64,000 bases of DNA from Nematostella vectensis (Eukaryota; Cnidaria; Anthozoa; Actiniaria; Edwardsiidae), in the NCBI RefSeq assembly GCF_932526225.1, contig NC_064040.1, positions 3,941,681-4,005,680 of the forward strand, written 5' to 3'. The stretch's first letter is position 1. Every line of letters starts with the position of its first letter. A program made the translations under genes and the position numbers. The notes beneath the pieces are model-generated. The model ran no database searches. It was not told where the DNA came from and saw only the letters and a program-made list of their open reading frames with translations. Shown here in pieces: positions 35,601 through 46,341 of the stretch.

Positions 35601-38600
35601 GTTGTCCTTCCCAGCAGCCTCTGCTGTAAAACCAGTACAGTCAACCATGAACAGTGGAAATATGTATGAACATTTTTTGCCGACCAATCACATGTGTGAC
35701 AAAGCCACCTATTCTCACCAAGTTTAGTATGTCTAAGATCCTCTTAAACTCGTGGTCAATGCCGTGGTGGTAAAGCGCTAAGAACATTTTTTGCCGACCA
35801 ATCACATGTGTGACAAAGCCACCTATTCTCACCAAGTTTAGTATATCTAAGATCCTCTTAAACTCGTGGTCAATGCCGTGGTGGTAAAAAGTTTTAGATG
35901 GATCTATATGCCCATTTGGACCCGACCCTGCGTTTTTTTCTCTATACACGCCCCTGGCTGTATAGTAGTTGTCTATTGCATCGTTCGGTCGGTTGTCCTT
36001 CCCAGCAGCCTCTGCTGTAAAACCAGTACAGTCAACCATGAACAGTGGAAATATGTATGAACATTTTTTGCCGACCAATCACATGTGTGACAAAGCCACC
36101 TATTCTCACCAAGTTTAGTATATCTAAGATCCTCTTAAACTCGTGGTCAATGCCGTGGTGGTAAAGCGCTAAGATCACTGTATTAGCAAGGATGAAGAAC
36201 ATGACACCAATCTCAAATGCCGGGTGATCGATGCCTTTAAGGAGCAGCCTCTGGAACCTCGCCTTTAAGCGCATGTCCTTACGAAACTCAACGTTCTTCA
36301 ACTTCTGATCAAGCACGTCCTTAAACGTTCCTGAAAAACGGAAGATATTACTAGACGAAAAGCAATATTATGAACGGGAACGGAAACGGGAACGTTGAAC
36401 TGTGGGACCTGGGCCGGGTTCCTAGAGACAAAGATAGGATTTATTTATAGTGTGTATAACGGCATGGTATTTACAGCCAACCATCGGCACGATACAGAAA
36501 ATATAGATACTTTTATTTAATGGACACTAAGTTATTGATTTGTCATTTAGTTACAGGGACAGTAAATCGAATAGATGCGATAGCGAGAATCTGTAGAGCA
36601 GTAGTTACTTTCCTTACTCATGTTTCGCATAAATGGTCTTTGAAAGCGGATTTGTTTAGGATGTAGAGGCTGGATAAGTTTGTAATATTGACATCTAGGA
36701 ACCATCCCAGGATAAATAGGTTTCTTATGATCACAACACTTATCTATGCTATAGTATCGTATCTCTATTTGCTGGCTTTTCTGCTTTTTCTGGCTCTCCC
36801 GAGTACAGTCTCAACGGGTGCCTCACCTTTGCTTGCTATCCTCTTGAGGATGGATTCATTCTGTTCAGGTGTTTTGTTTTTCGCCTCCAAGATGGCCTCT
36901 TTAGCGAGTCGAATAGCCTTGATGGTCCGTATTTGTACTTCCAGGCTGATGTCAAGCGGTCGAAGTCTCTGAAGTGTTTCCTCATCTGCAGGATATGACA
37001 CTGCAGTCCGCTTTTCCTTCCACAGTCGCTCTTTCTGCAATCAAAGGGAATAGATATACAGTGATCGTTAACAGAACAATTTATATACGTATGCTCAGAA
37101 AAGACTGGAGTGTCTGCGTTTCTGTTTGCCTGCCTGTCTGATAAACTGTTTTGATTTTCATTTCAATTAACCCAAAATGAGGGAGGCTTAAAAGGGGGAT
37201 TAAAACGGCAAAAAACGCACAGAATAACGCACATAAACCTCAAAGAAAAACGCCAAAAAACACAAACCCTTAAAATAAGTCAATAATTGTTAACCGGCGC
37301 AGTATAGAGAAACCACATAACCGCGGAATAAAATACAAAAAATCGCGCCAGATTTAAGGCAAAACCGCATCACCGCAAACCCTTACGCCAAACCCTCCAA
37401 AATTCAATATCTTCCAGGCTAGATACTCCCGATGGCTTTTTCGTCATCTCTCTTCATGTACCGCCGCCCTGACCTGGCTTATGTGTATGCCTTTGCGTCT
37501 CATCAGACTACAGTACATCCCGATGGCCTTTTTTCATCTCACCTCATGTACCGCCGCCCTGATCTCCTGTTCGTACGATAAGGCGACCACTGCAAGCACA
37601 AGGTTCAGCAGATAGAAGGAGCAAAAGAAGATGGAGCCAACGAAATAGAACACGTACCAGGCCCCAACGGACGCGATGATCTAAACATGTTCAGCATGAA
37701 AGTATATAATAGAATAATATAAAAGCTAACATCTTATCTTGATAGCATATTCGATGGATTATGTTAATGACAATAATTTTTTATGATAGCCGTCATCAGA
37801 GAAAATGGAAGTGGCCTTGGTCTTTTACTGATTGGCAGAACATAACACGGCGACAGCCTGCCATGTCATGTTATACAGGTTTTCCAAGAAATCTTGTGGT
37901 AACTAGATAATTGGGAAATGCCTTAATATACAGGTTTTCCAAAAAGTCTTGGTAACAAGATAATTGTGAAATGTATTAATATACAGGTTTTCCAAAAAGT
38001 CCTATGGTAATTAGATAGTTATTACTAGATAGTTATGACATGTCGTGTTATACAGGTTTTCCAAGAAGTCATATGGTAATGGTACGTTGACATACGAGTT
38101 TTAAAGGAAAAGTAATAGTATAGTGATTTGATAATTATGACATGTCATGGTATCGAGGTTTTCCAAGAAATCTTATGGTGACTAGATAATTATAACATGT
38201 CATGTTATACAGGTTTTTCAAGAAGACTTATGTTATCTAGATGGTGATGGCATACCTTGTTGTACAGGTTTTCCCAGAAGTCTAGTGTTAGCAATTGGAA
38301 GGCCATGACAAGTGCCCAACCAATGTTGTCAAAGTTTGTGTATCCGTAATTAGGGTTTGGCCCGGCGCCAGGTAAACATGTGTAGTTTTCTGGGCACGGT
38401 CTAAAATATACAATGGAAGTTGTTACACTCTCCCCGATTAATAGTATTAAGCTTTTTTTTCTATCCAGCTGTAACACCAGTATCTAAAGGTTGATTCTCA
38501 CTAGAACGCAAGCGCAAGAGCAAGTGAACACAAACTACTTGATTTTCTTGCGCTTGTGTCGACCGATTCTTACTTGTGTGCGTTTGTGCTTAAGCCCCGT

Positions 38601-41600
38601 GCAAACTGCGCCAGCACCTGCCAGCATTGTTTGCGAATTTTCGCTTGACTGACTACAGGACAAAGATAATGTCAAAATGGGAAATGGACTTACTGACATT
38701 TCCTTTGTCTTGTGGTCAGTCGAGCAAGAATTCGCCAGTAATGCTGGCAGGTGCTGGCGCAGTTTGCACAGGGCTTAACGCTTGCGCTTGCTTCCAGTGA
38801 AAACCAGCCTTCAGTGTTCCAGAGGGCAAGGCGCAAAATAATGGCGTTTTTACTCTAAGATGGTGGTCATATTTAGATTTCCAGTTATAAAAAAAATTAT
38901 GTTACGGTGGTGGCGACTTGACTTACATTGAGGATGTAGAGTTTCCACATATGACGGGATCTTCATCGCCTACATACCAATTCTCTACAAACATACGTTG
39001 AAAACAAAATTAATAAAAAAAGGTACTCTTTCCTCGCCCCCAACCCATTGCTATAGATATTCAGGGCTACCCACCCCTAACATACGCCTGTTCCAAAAAT
39101 GGTACGACCCAAAGATGCTTATGGGTAGTAACTATTTGTAAAAATAAAGGTTATAAATAAACTGAATCGATGTCAGAACCATAAATCAATTACATTCAAT
39201 GCATAGTCGTACGTTTTATTTAGATTTTTTCTGAATTTGGAACAAATATTTTGGGATCCATGGGTCCTTTCGGTCGTAGAGCTGGCATTTGTCAATCGCC
39301 ATTTGCCGTTTGCACTGACAATGTTTTCTGAAATAGGTGTTTACTGTAACTAGAATTGGTCCTGATATTAATTGTAATTGTAATTATTTATTTGAGCCTA
39401 AATAGAGAAGCAACGATGACTAATTGTACTTGATTACAAGTGCTTGATTAAACTGATAGTGTTGATAACAACCTGGGATTCTGATTGTTGTGAATCTCAG
39501 GGGCGGATACAGGGGGGGGATTGGGTGGATATCCACCCCCCTTTTTTAGTAAAAAAATGAAAAGTGCCTTCGCCTGCTTGACTTTGCTGACGCGACAAAT
39601 CCAGTTTAGCGTGAAGTATTGTTAGATCTATGTGACATTAAACGTGACATTACATGTGCGTAAACTGCAAATGTAACAATACCTTCAATTGCGGCATATT
39701 CTCTCAGTGTCATATTTAAGGGCTCTGTTGGGTTCAATACACACTTATTTCGTAGCTCCCCAACGAAGAGCTGTAGCCCGATCAGCGCCATGACGCAAAG
39801 GAAGAATAAGAACAAGACGAGGACGTCGCTCAGCATCTTCATGGAGCGAAGCAGCGTGTTAACCATTGCCTTTAAACCTGTGAATTATTAGACCGTATTA
39901 AGATATGGCACCTACACCTATGTAATTAGGTTTGGGCTGTAGACAGGGGCATGAGGGGCGTGACCCAGCCCCCCGACTCAGTTGGAAATGAATGTCCTTA
40001 AGAAATCACCTTGCCCCCCCCCCCCCGAGGAAAAATCCCGGCTACGCCCCTGGTAAGGCAATGCCAACACTCCTGAAATGTCTATGACCCCAACCCAAAA
40101 CAGATTCAATAACCAGCATGTGGATATAGGTCGTCGGCGTTCGTTTGATTTCCAGTGTCATACCGGCACAGGTTCGTACTGCATGGATTTAGGTCGTCGG
40201 CGTTCGTTTGATTTCCAGTGTCATACCGGCACAGGTTCGTACTGCATGGATTTAGGTCGTCGGCGTTCGTTTGATTTCCAGTGTCATACCGGCACAGGTT
40301 CGTACTGCATGGATTTAGGTCGTCGGCGTTCGTTTGATTTCCAGTGTCATACCGGCACAGGTTCGTACTGCATGGATTTAGGTCGTCGGCGTTCGTTTGA
40401 TTTCCAGTGTCATACCGGCACAGGTTCGTACTGCATGGATTTAGGTCGTCGGCGTTCGTTTGATTTCCAGTGTCATACCGGCACAGGTTCGTACTGCATG
40501 GATTTAGGTCGTCGGCGTTCGTTTGATTTCCAGTGTCATACCGACACAGGTTCGTACTGCATGGATTTAGGTCGTCGGCGTTCGTTTGATTTCCAGTGTC
40601 ATACCGGCACAGGTTCGTACTGCATGGATTTAGGTCGTCGGCGTTCGTTTGATTTCCAGTGTCATACCGGCACAGGTTCGTACTGCATGGATTTAGGTCG
40701 TCGGCGTTCGTTTGATTTCCAGTGTCATACCGGCACAGGTTCGTACTGCATGGATTTAGGTCGTCGGCGTTCGTTTGATTTCCAGTGTCATACCGACACA
40801 GGTTCGTACTGCATGGATTTAGGTCGTCGGCGTTCGTTTGATTTCCAGTGTCATACCGGCACAGGTTCGTACTGCATGGATTTAGGTCGTCGGCGTTGGT
40901 TTGATTTCCAGTGTCATACCGGCACAGGTTCGTACTGCATGGATTTAGGTCGTCGGCGTTCGTTTGATTTCCAGTGTCATACCGGCACAGGTTCGTACTG
41001 CATGGATTTAGGTCGTCGGCGTTCGTTTGATTTCCAGTGTTATACCGGCACAGGTTCTTACTGCATGGATTTAGGTCGTCGGCGTTCGTTTGATTTCCAG
41101 TGTCATACCGGCACAGGTTCGTACTGCATGGATTTAGGTCGTCGGCGTTCGTTTGATTTCCAGTGTCATACCGGCACAGGTTCGTACTGCATGGATTTAG
41201 GTCGTCGGCGTTCGTTTGATTTCCAGTGTCATACCGGCACAGGTTCGTACTGCATGGATTTAGGTCGTCGGCGTTCGTTTGATTTCCAGTGTCATACCGG
41301 CACAGGTTCGTACTGCATGGATTTAGGTCGTCGGCGTTCGTTTGATTTCCAGTGTCATACCGGCACAGGTTCGTACTGCATGGATTTAGGTCGTCGGCGT
41401 TCGTTTGATTTCCAGTGTCATACCGGCACAGGTTCGTACTGCATGGATTTAGGTCGTCGGCGTTCGTTTGATTTCCAGTGTCATACCGACACAGGTTCGT
41501 ACTGCATGGATTTAGGTCGTCGGCGTTCGTTTGATTTCCAGTGTCATACCGGCACAGGTTCGTACTGCATGGATTTAGGTCGTCGGCGTTCGTTTGATTT

Positions 41601-44600
41601 CCAGTGTTATACCGGCACAGGTTCTTACTGCATGGATTTAGGTCGTCGGCGTTCGTTTGATTTCCAGTGTCATACCGGCACAGGTTCGTACTGCATGGAT
41701 TTAGGTCGTCGGCGTTCGTTTGATTTCCAGTGTCATACCGGCACAGGTTCGTACTGCAGCCAGTGTATGGTGTGGGCAACCAGCTGTGTCAGGCCTCAAG
41801 AACGGGCAATGAGGGGCGTCAAGGGCCAGCTTGTCGGAAGATAGGTGAAGAAGGTATGTGCATGGTGTGGGCATCCAGCTGTGTCAGGCCTTAAGAACGG
41901 GCAATGAGGGGCGTCAAGGGCCAGCTTGTCGGAAGATAGGTGAAGAAGGTATGTGCATGGTGTGGGCATCCAGCTGTGTCAGGCCTTAAGAACGGGCAAT
42001 GAGGGGCGTCAAGGGCCAGCTTGTCGGAGGATAGGTGAAGAAGGTATGTGCATGGTGTGGGCATCCAGCTGTGTCAGGCCTTAAGAACGGGCAATGAGGG
42101 GCGTCAAGGGCCAGCTTGTCGGAAGATAGGTGAAGAAGGTATGTGTATGGCGTGGGCATCCAGCTGTGTCAGGCCTTAAGAACGGGCAATGAGGGGCGTC
42201 AAGGGCCAGCTTGTCGGAAGATAGGTGAAGAAGGTATGTGCATGGTGTGGGCATCCAGCTGTGTCAGGCCTTAAGAACGGGCAATGAGGGGCGTCAAGGG
42301 CCAGCTTGTCGGAAGATAGGTGAAGAAGGTATGTGTATGGCGTGGGCATCCAGCTGTGTCAGGCCTTAAGAACGGGCAATGAGGGGCGTCAAGGGCCAGC
42401 TTGTCGGAAGATAGGTGAAGAAGGTATGTGTATGGTTTTTGGGATCGATGTCGTATTTTATGACAGTACCTGACGGAAATTATTGTGTTGGTTCTTGAAA
42501 TTCTACCCCCCCCCCCCCCCCAAACAAAAAAAGTAATAATAAAAGACGATACTTGACAAATCAGACTAAAATGCGTTTTTGTTTTTGCTTGTCCGCCATA
42601 GGAGTATGGGGAATTAGTTCTAGAAACACGAGAAAGGAGGACGTCCCATAAAAAAACACTATGTCTTCGTATAAATGCAAACTCCTTGCTAACCTTTCAT
42701 GGCTGATATTGTGCGCAGCGCTCGTAACACACGTATCGTCCTGATGCCGGAGAAATTGGCGATATTTGGAGCCAGCGTTACATATCTATGATAAAAAAGA
42801 TACATAATAAATAAGAGGTAGAATATGTGAAGGGTGTGAAAGGCCAATGAGGCCAATCGTGAACACCATGTAGCCGATCGGTCTATTCTTGAATGCCCTA
42901 TCTATAAAGAATATATAAAAGAGTAATAACCCATACCCCATAATCACGACAAAGAAGTCCAAGGCGTTCCACGCGTCTCTTAGGTATGCAAACGAGTGCA
43001 TGACGAATCCCTTGGCGATGATCTTGAGGAACATCTCGGATGTGTAGATGAAAGCGAACACATACCTGGTGTAAAACATACACATACTTGGAGATAACAC
43101 ATACACATACCTGATGATAACACATAAACATACCTTGTGATAACACATACACATACCTGGTTATAACACATACATATATCTGATGATAACACATAAAAAT
43201 AGAATAGATTATTTAGGTTCGATTTTGTCTTACGAGCTTCCCGTAGTAAAACTTTTTGATGTACCCACTCACCCGGATATGAAAGCTCAAGACTTACTCT
43301 GCTTCCTCTGGGGGATGGTCCAAGGCGAGAAAAACACAGTTGACGAGGATGATAAAGATGACGAAGGCTTCGAAATACCTGAGACCTGTCAAGGAATTCA
43401 AAAGAGCTAACAACGCCCCATTCCTCCATTTTACACCTGTCACCTTTGCATCCACCATAGAAAAGATCCGGTTTCGGCGCGCAATTTACTTGTCGGTTCC
43501 AGGGGTATTTCTCTCCACCATCCCCCCTCCTTCAAACTGAAATATACACCGAAAAATACACATTTACCTCCCGCCATATGTTTTATATCGCTTCTCCCCT
43601 TGGAATCAATGCAAAAGGATCAATAGTCGTGATAGTAAACCAGATAAAAAAATACAATACACCAATCCCTATGTGGGAACCCTGTGTTGGAACCTTCCCT
43701 CCTTGAGATAGTGCTCTGTCCCTTCGGGAAATCCCGGATCCGTTCCTGATCCGTAAGTAACTTGGAGGCAACAAAGCTTGTAAGGACGACTTATGTCACG
43801 TGTATAATGCAACGTGATAGAAGGATACTGATGAACGAGAATGCGCGTTGCGAACAGCCTGACGGGATTGAGTGGGCCCATCATGTAAAGGCAGCGAGTC
43901 GTGGTGAAGCGATGGGCCTGGTCCTGACCGCTCTTGCCGCGTCTGCTTAGGATGATGAACGTCTCGGTGGCGGGGGTCTGGTGACCACAGGTAATTAGCA
44001 TAAATCGATCCCGGGTGGGGGGAAACGAAGGGAAGGGGGGTGCTAATTTTAGATTCACTTTAATCGTTTATCCTGCTTTTTTGGCATCAGCGGAAAGTCA
44101 AAATTGTCAAGCTTCAAGGTAAACTGCATATATTTAAAACCTCGTTTTTACCCACGGTAATATAATGACAGTCTGGTTAAAGACGATTTTTTAGATTGAG
44201 CATGGAAACTTTGCAAGGGTGGACAATATTCCGATAATTTGTTTTATTTTACCTACTCAAACAAACTCAATCGGATAAGCTCACAATAATGCATTTCGAA
44301 GGCTCAAAAATTAGCGAGTTACCATATAAGGGGTGCTGGTCTTTGAAAGTCGTGTGAATGTTAAAAGGTTAAAAGAAAGCTGTTGATTTATACCTGGATT
44401 TGTCTTTATTTACGCTTATTTATTTGATACCCATGAAGCCGATTGCATCCAATTTTAGATAAGGACCTTTTTGTTACTGTTATGGAGTCTTAAACAAAGA
44501 GGTCCAGCCGACCGCAAGGTCACCGGGAACGCAAACAAGTTATTAAAGTGCTTTCGTTTGTAGTGCAACAATATAGCAATTAATATTAATGAAGTGAGAG

Positions 44601-46341
44601 AATGCGTCTAGCGTGGAGTGGCGGGAATGACGTAGATTAGGCTGGGCAGTATGATTTCGAAAACTTTGACAAAAATATAATGCAATCAAGTTGAACAGCG
44701 AGAAAACCGCTTAAACCATTCGAGAATGAGAGGGAAGTATTGTTGGACTTGATGATAAATTTAACATAATAATAATAATAATACGCCAAGGGAAAAAGTG
44801 CAGAAAAACCTAGGCTTCGTAAGATGAGATTAACTCAAAAAATAGAGTAGACATTTCTTGCATAGTTTCATTGTTTTAATTGTTTTATTTGAGTATGATA
44901 TCATTTGTATTTCTAGTTGCTTTATAATAGTGTAACATCATTTGTATTTCTAGCAGTCTTAGAACACCGTATATTAGGTGATCAGTAGTCTCTAATTCGG
45001 CAACAAGATTTTGTATTGAATTTTGCTCAACATTTCTTTACCATGTGAATTGAGAGACTTGTTTTTACGTGTTTTTTTATTTTTTTTTTATTTTTCAAAA
45101 TTAAAACTTATTTTCCTATTTGTTTACGAACGAAATTCAGAGAACGGGTAAAATTCAAAAACTTACAAAAACAGTGAGTAAGTTTGCGTAGGTAAAAAAA
45201 TGTTATTGTAACCAGGTAACGAGACCAATTTTTAGTGGGCATTTTGTTTTGTAAGACCAATGCTAAGTTAATAATTGATAATAATAATTCATATTTTGTC
45301 TGAAAACAGTGATAAAAAATCCGTAAAAGAAAGCTTAAGGAAATCTACCATAGATAAGAAATAACTATTGTTTTATTGAGGCAAATTCGTTTTCTCTTGA
45401 GTTGTGTTATACCACAATTACAAGCCATGTTTTGAGTCGATACTTTAGCTTATACCCCTAGATAGTAACGCCTATAATTCAACTTCTATGGGTGACCGCG
45501 CACTCCTCTTGTTTTGTTACAAATGACAAGAGAACAAGCCGCATATTAGCAAACGATACGTTTATGCCAGAGGTCGTCTCATTTTCTTCAAATCGCCGAT
45601 GGGGTTACGTTATCCAAATGGGCATCTTGAATACAGCGATATTGCATAAATACACGTTTGCAAATACTAACATCAATAATAAAAAGACCTTAATAGATTT
45701 CTTGTACAAATGGCATTAAATCTCTATTTGGAATGTATTTATCGATTTTTAATTGTTGTTGAGTCTGATTGTTGGATCGCAAAAATTTTATATTAAACAA
45801 AACAAGCAGTTTTTGCTTGCGCTCGCATACCCCTTTCTTTTAGTCTGTCTCTTTTTTGCAGTGGTATTTTATTCCAAAAAACTCCAACGCTTGCAAACAG
45901 TGTTAATGCTTAGCCCCGTAAAGAGCACGATTTTTTACGTGTATACTTCATTTCTAAATAATGAATGCCCTCAACACTAAATAATAATAATAATAATAAT
46001 GTCATCGAACAAACCAAGTGCATTATAATATCCTCCAAAACCCTCAGTTTAGTAATCCTTTTGGTCAAGAGGTTTAAACTTACGTCATAATTTTCGGAAG
46101 CATCGAAGTCCTGCAGAGGTTTGGCAATCAGGTAGTCGGGACATCGATTCAGCTTAACTGCGTCCAGTCCTCGTGGCTTGGACCGGTCATCAAACCCCTT
46201 AAGATTGTGTAGTGGCGGCGCAAACTTTCTGTGATTTTGATATTGTGGGGTTTGCCGATAAGTATGATTGTAAGCGTAATCTGCCCGACCGGTATCATAA
46301 CCAAGAGTGTCTGAGCCATTTCTTAGATAGTTTGAATCCAT
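26408..46341 (-). CDS. Voltage-gated sodium channel alpha subunit, Nav2 type (D-E-E-A pore)
   Basis: Twenty-five exons join without a break into 1712 residues: four homologous domains of six membrane segments each. Visible: S1 of domain I ([14 protein letters not shown]), charged S4 helices in each domain ([50 protein letters not shown]), and pore residues Asp361 (TLDFWEN), Glu705 (CGEWIE), Glu1081 (TFEGWM) and Ala1375 (STGAGW). This D-E-E-A ring is that of invertebrate Nav2 channels rather than the Na-selective D-E-K-A; such channels are reported to be poorly selective or Ca-permeable. The domain III-IV linker has MLL (1150-1152) in place of the inactivation motif IFM. The II-III linker holds a run of eight Asp. 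The C-terminus has an EF-hand-like region and an acidic NYDE repeat. The start at 46341 is the first ATG of an exon that leads directly into the conserved N-terminus ([11 protein letters not shown]). Confidence 0.95.
28153..28766 (-). other. AT-AC (minor spliceosome) intron in domain IV of the sodium channel
   Basis: On the minus strand the donor reads TTGA|ATATCCTTTATG, a full match to the U12-type consensus ATATCCTTT, and the 3' end reads TTTTTCCTTGACGGCTATTAC|CC, with branch site TTCCTTGAC about 10 nt before the terminal AC. Only this junction restores the conserved reading [15 protein letters not shown]; no GT-AG pair does. Sodium channel genes of other animals are known to carry AT-AC introns. 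The intron also contains TGTCA/TGTTA pentanucleotide repeats. Confidence 0.92.
28548..28722. repeat. Pentanucleotide microsatellite ATGTC/ATGTT
   Basis: About 35 copies of a 5-bp unit, with the first block mainly ATGTC and the second ATGTT. It sits in the AT-AC intron, beginning about 45 bp past its donor. Just downstream within the intron (28270-28550) a looser GTCGTATGTTRTGTGTC repeat continues. Confidence 0.95.
29563..29629. repeat. (GAT)n microsatellite
   Basis: About 22 perfect trinucleotide copies in the sodium channel intron between exons 29856-29803 and 29457-29320. Looser GAT/GGT runs follow to 29770. Confidence 0.95.
31208..31520. repeat. ~33-bp tandem repeat CACGCAAACTACACGCAAAA type
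   Basis: Degenerate to near-perfect copies of CACAAAACGCGCAGACTGCA plus CGCAAGCTACACG in the intron between the domain III S2-S3 and S4 exons. Homogeneity rises toward 31520. It has no similarity to the neighbouring exons. Confidence 0.9.
35499..36174. repeat. Triplicated 3' end of sodium channel exon 11 with its splice donor
   Basis: The last ~65 bp of exon 11 (coding [20 protein letters not shown]), its GTGAGA donor and about 45 bp of intron occur three times: the functional one at 36063-36174 and copies at 35671-35782 and 35783-35888. A separate ~175-bp intron block (GTTTTAGATGGATCTATATG onward) occurs twice, at about 35499-35670 and 35886-36062, giving the order X, E, E, X, E. The copies are almost identical. 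They lack their own intact upstream exon part. Confidence 0.95.
36827..37034 (-). other. Sodium channel I-II linker exon
   Basis: Charged exon ([20 protein letters not shown] start, [34 protein letters not shown]) making most of a short ~118-residue cytoplasmic linker between domains I and II. It lacks the long phosphorylation-rich insert of vertebrate channels. The donor AAAG|GTGAGG is followed by an open frame, but splicing there is needed to restore [12 protein letters not shown]. Confidence 0.85.
37441..37560. repeat. Partial duplication of sodium channel exon 9 end and donor
   Basis: The end of exon 9 (coding EIRAAVHE) with its flank CTCCCGATGG occurs at 37503-37560 (functional) and about 90 bp further into the intron at 37427-37475. 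The outer copy has lost the GTGAG donor (GAAGAGAG instead of GAGGTGAG). Confidence 0.85.
37868..38290. repeat. Tandem repeat of the sodium channel pore exon end (DFWENLYN)
   Basis: Seven copies, spaced 50-100 bp, of a segment matching the end of exon 8, which encodes the pore residues DFWENLYNK. On the plus strand they show as TACAGGTTTTCCAAGAAGTC at about 37874, 37931, 37983, 38051, 38154 and 38210, plus the functional TACAGGTTTTCCCAGAAGTC at 38263. In the intronic copies the GTATGC donor is changed (ATGACA), so they are not usable donors. Confidence 0.92.
38487..38811. mobile_element. Nested MITE / foldback elements in a sodium channel intron
   Basis: Outer element: ends TTGATTCTCACTAGAACGCA and, in reverse complement, GGCTGGTTTTCACTGGAAGC, both followed by GCAAGCGCAAG, a terminal inverted repeat seen in many invertebrate MITEs. 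Inner element 38591-38777: TAAGCCCCGTGCAAACTGCG and CCAGCACCTGCCAGCATT are repeated in inverse at the other end, making a near-perfect 187-bp foldback. No coding capacity. Confidence 0.75.
39944..40052. mobile_element. Short CAGGGGC-ended MITE-like sequence
   Basis: Begins CAGGGGCATGAGGGGCG and ends GGCTACGCCCCTG, so only the outer ~7-12 bp are inverted. A long C-run lies inside. Similar GGGGC/GCCCC fragments occur at 30040 and 39495. It is a plausible MITE, but no clear target duplication is seen. Confidence 0.35.
40129..41758. repeat. 63-bp highly homogeneous minisatellite, about 26 copies
   Basis: Unit: GGTCGTCGGCGTTCGTTTGA, TTTCCAGTGTCATACCGGCA, CAGGTTCGTACTGCATGGAT, TTA. Copies differ at one or two bases (G/A in CCGGCAC, rare TTATACC with TTCTTACTG), and variant pairs recur, so blocks were duplicated recently. 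It lies in the sodium channel intron between exons 5 and 6. The length is a multiple of three, so long frames are open on both strands; they are not genes. Confidence 0.97.
41759..42440. repeat. 95-bp minisatellite, about 7 copies
   Basis: Unit contains CAGCTGTGTCAGGCCTTAAG, AACGGGCAATGAGGGGCGTC, AAGGGCCAGCTTGTCGGAAG, ATAGGTGAAGAAGGTATGTG and CATGGTGTGGGCATC. It adjoins the 63-bp array directly (junction near 41759). It is not similar to the flanking exons. Confidence 0.95.
43060..43196. repeat. ~25-bp repeat derived from the acceptor side of sodium channel exon 4
   Basis: On the minus strand, about five copies of CAGGTATGTGTATGTGTTAT lie directly upstream of the exon 4 acceptor ACCAG|GTATGTGTTC. 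The shared CAGGTATGTGT suggests that the array grew from the acceptor/exon start or was joined to it. Each copy carries both an AG and a GTATGT. Confidence 0.7.
43379..43828 (-). other. U12-type GT-AG intron in the sodium channel N-terminal region
   Basis: Minus-strand donor CATCA|GTATCCTTC matches the minor-class GTATCCTT consensus. The 3' end reads TTCCTTGACAGGTCTCAG|G, with the U12 branch element TTCCTTGAC 9-10 nt before the acceptor. Joining gives the conserved [18 protein letters not shown]. This is the second minor-class intron of the gene. Confidence 0.88.
43978..46083 (-). other. Sodium channel intron 1 (2.1 kb)
   Basis: AT-rich intron between the first coding exon and the conserved N-terminal exon. 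It holds (TAA)n runs near 44767 and 45980 and no other feature I can support. Confidence 0.6.

Larger units (their letters stand above)
26408..46341 (-). other. Exon map of the sodium channel gene
   Basis: Exons 5' to 3': 46341-46084, 43977-43829, 43378-43298, 43065-42937, 42785-42694, 39877-39683, 38984-38927, 38400-38256, 37680-37543, 37034-36827, 36330-36110, 35346-35158, 34759-34619, 34269-34069, 33428-33164, 32465-32239, 31790-31617, 31152-31066, 30680-30408, 29856-29803, 29457-29320, 29132-29019, 28905-28767, 28152-28021, 27738-26408. The lengths sum to 5139 bp, exactly 1713 codons with stop, and every junction keeps phase. All introns are GT-AG except 28153-28766 (AT-AC). Domain I spans exons 2-9, II exons 11-15, III exons 16-21, IV exons 23-25; the last exon alone holds domain IV S4 to the C-terminus. 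Confidence 0.92.

Noticed and set aside
40078-41844. 588- and 557-codon repetitive open frames
   Set aside because: 63-bp minisatellite in an intron; open on both strands and nearly invariant, with no domain and no splice or start support.
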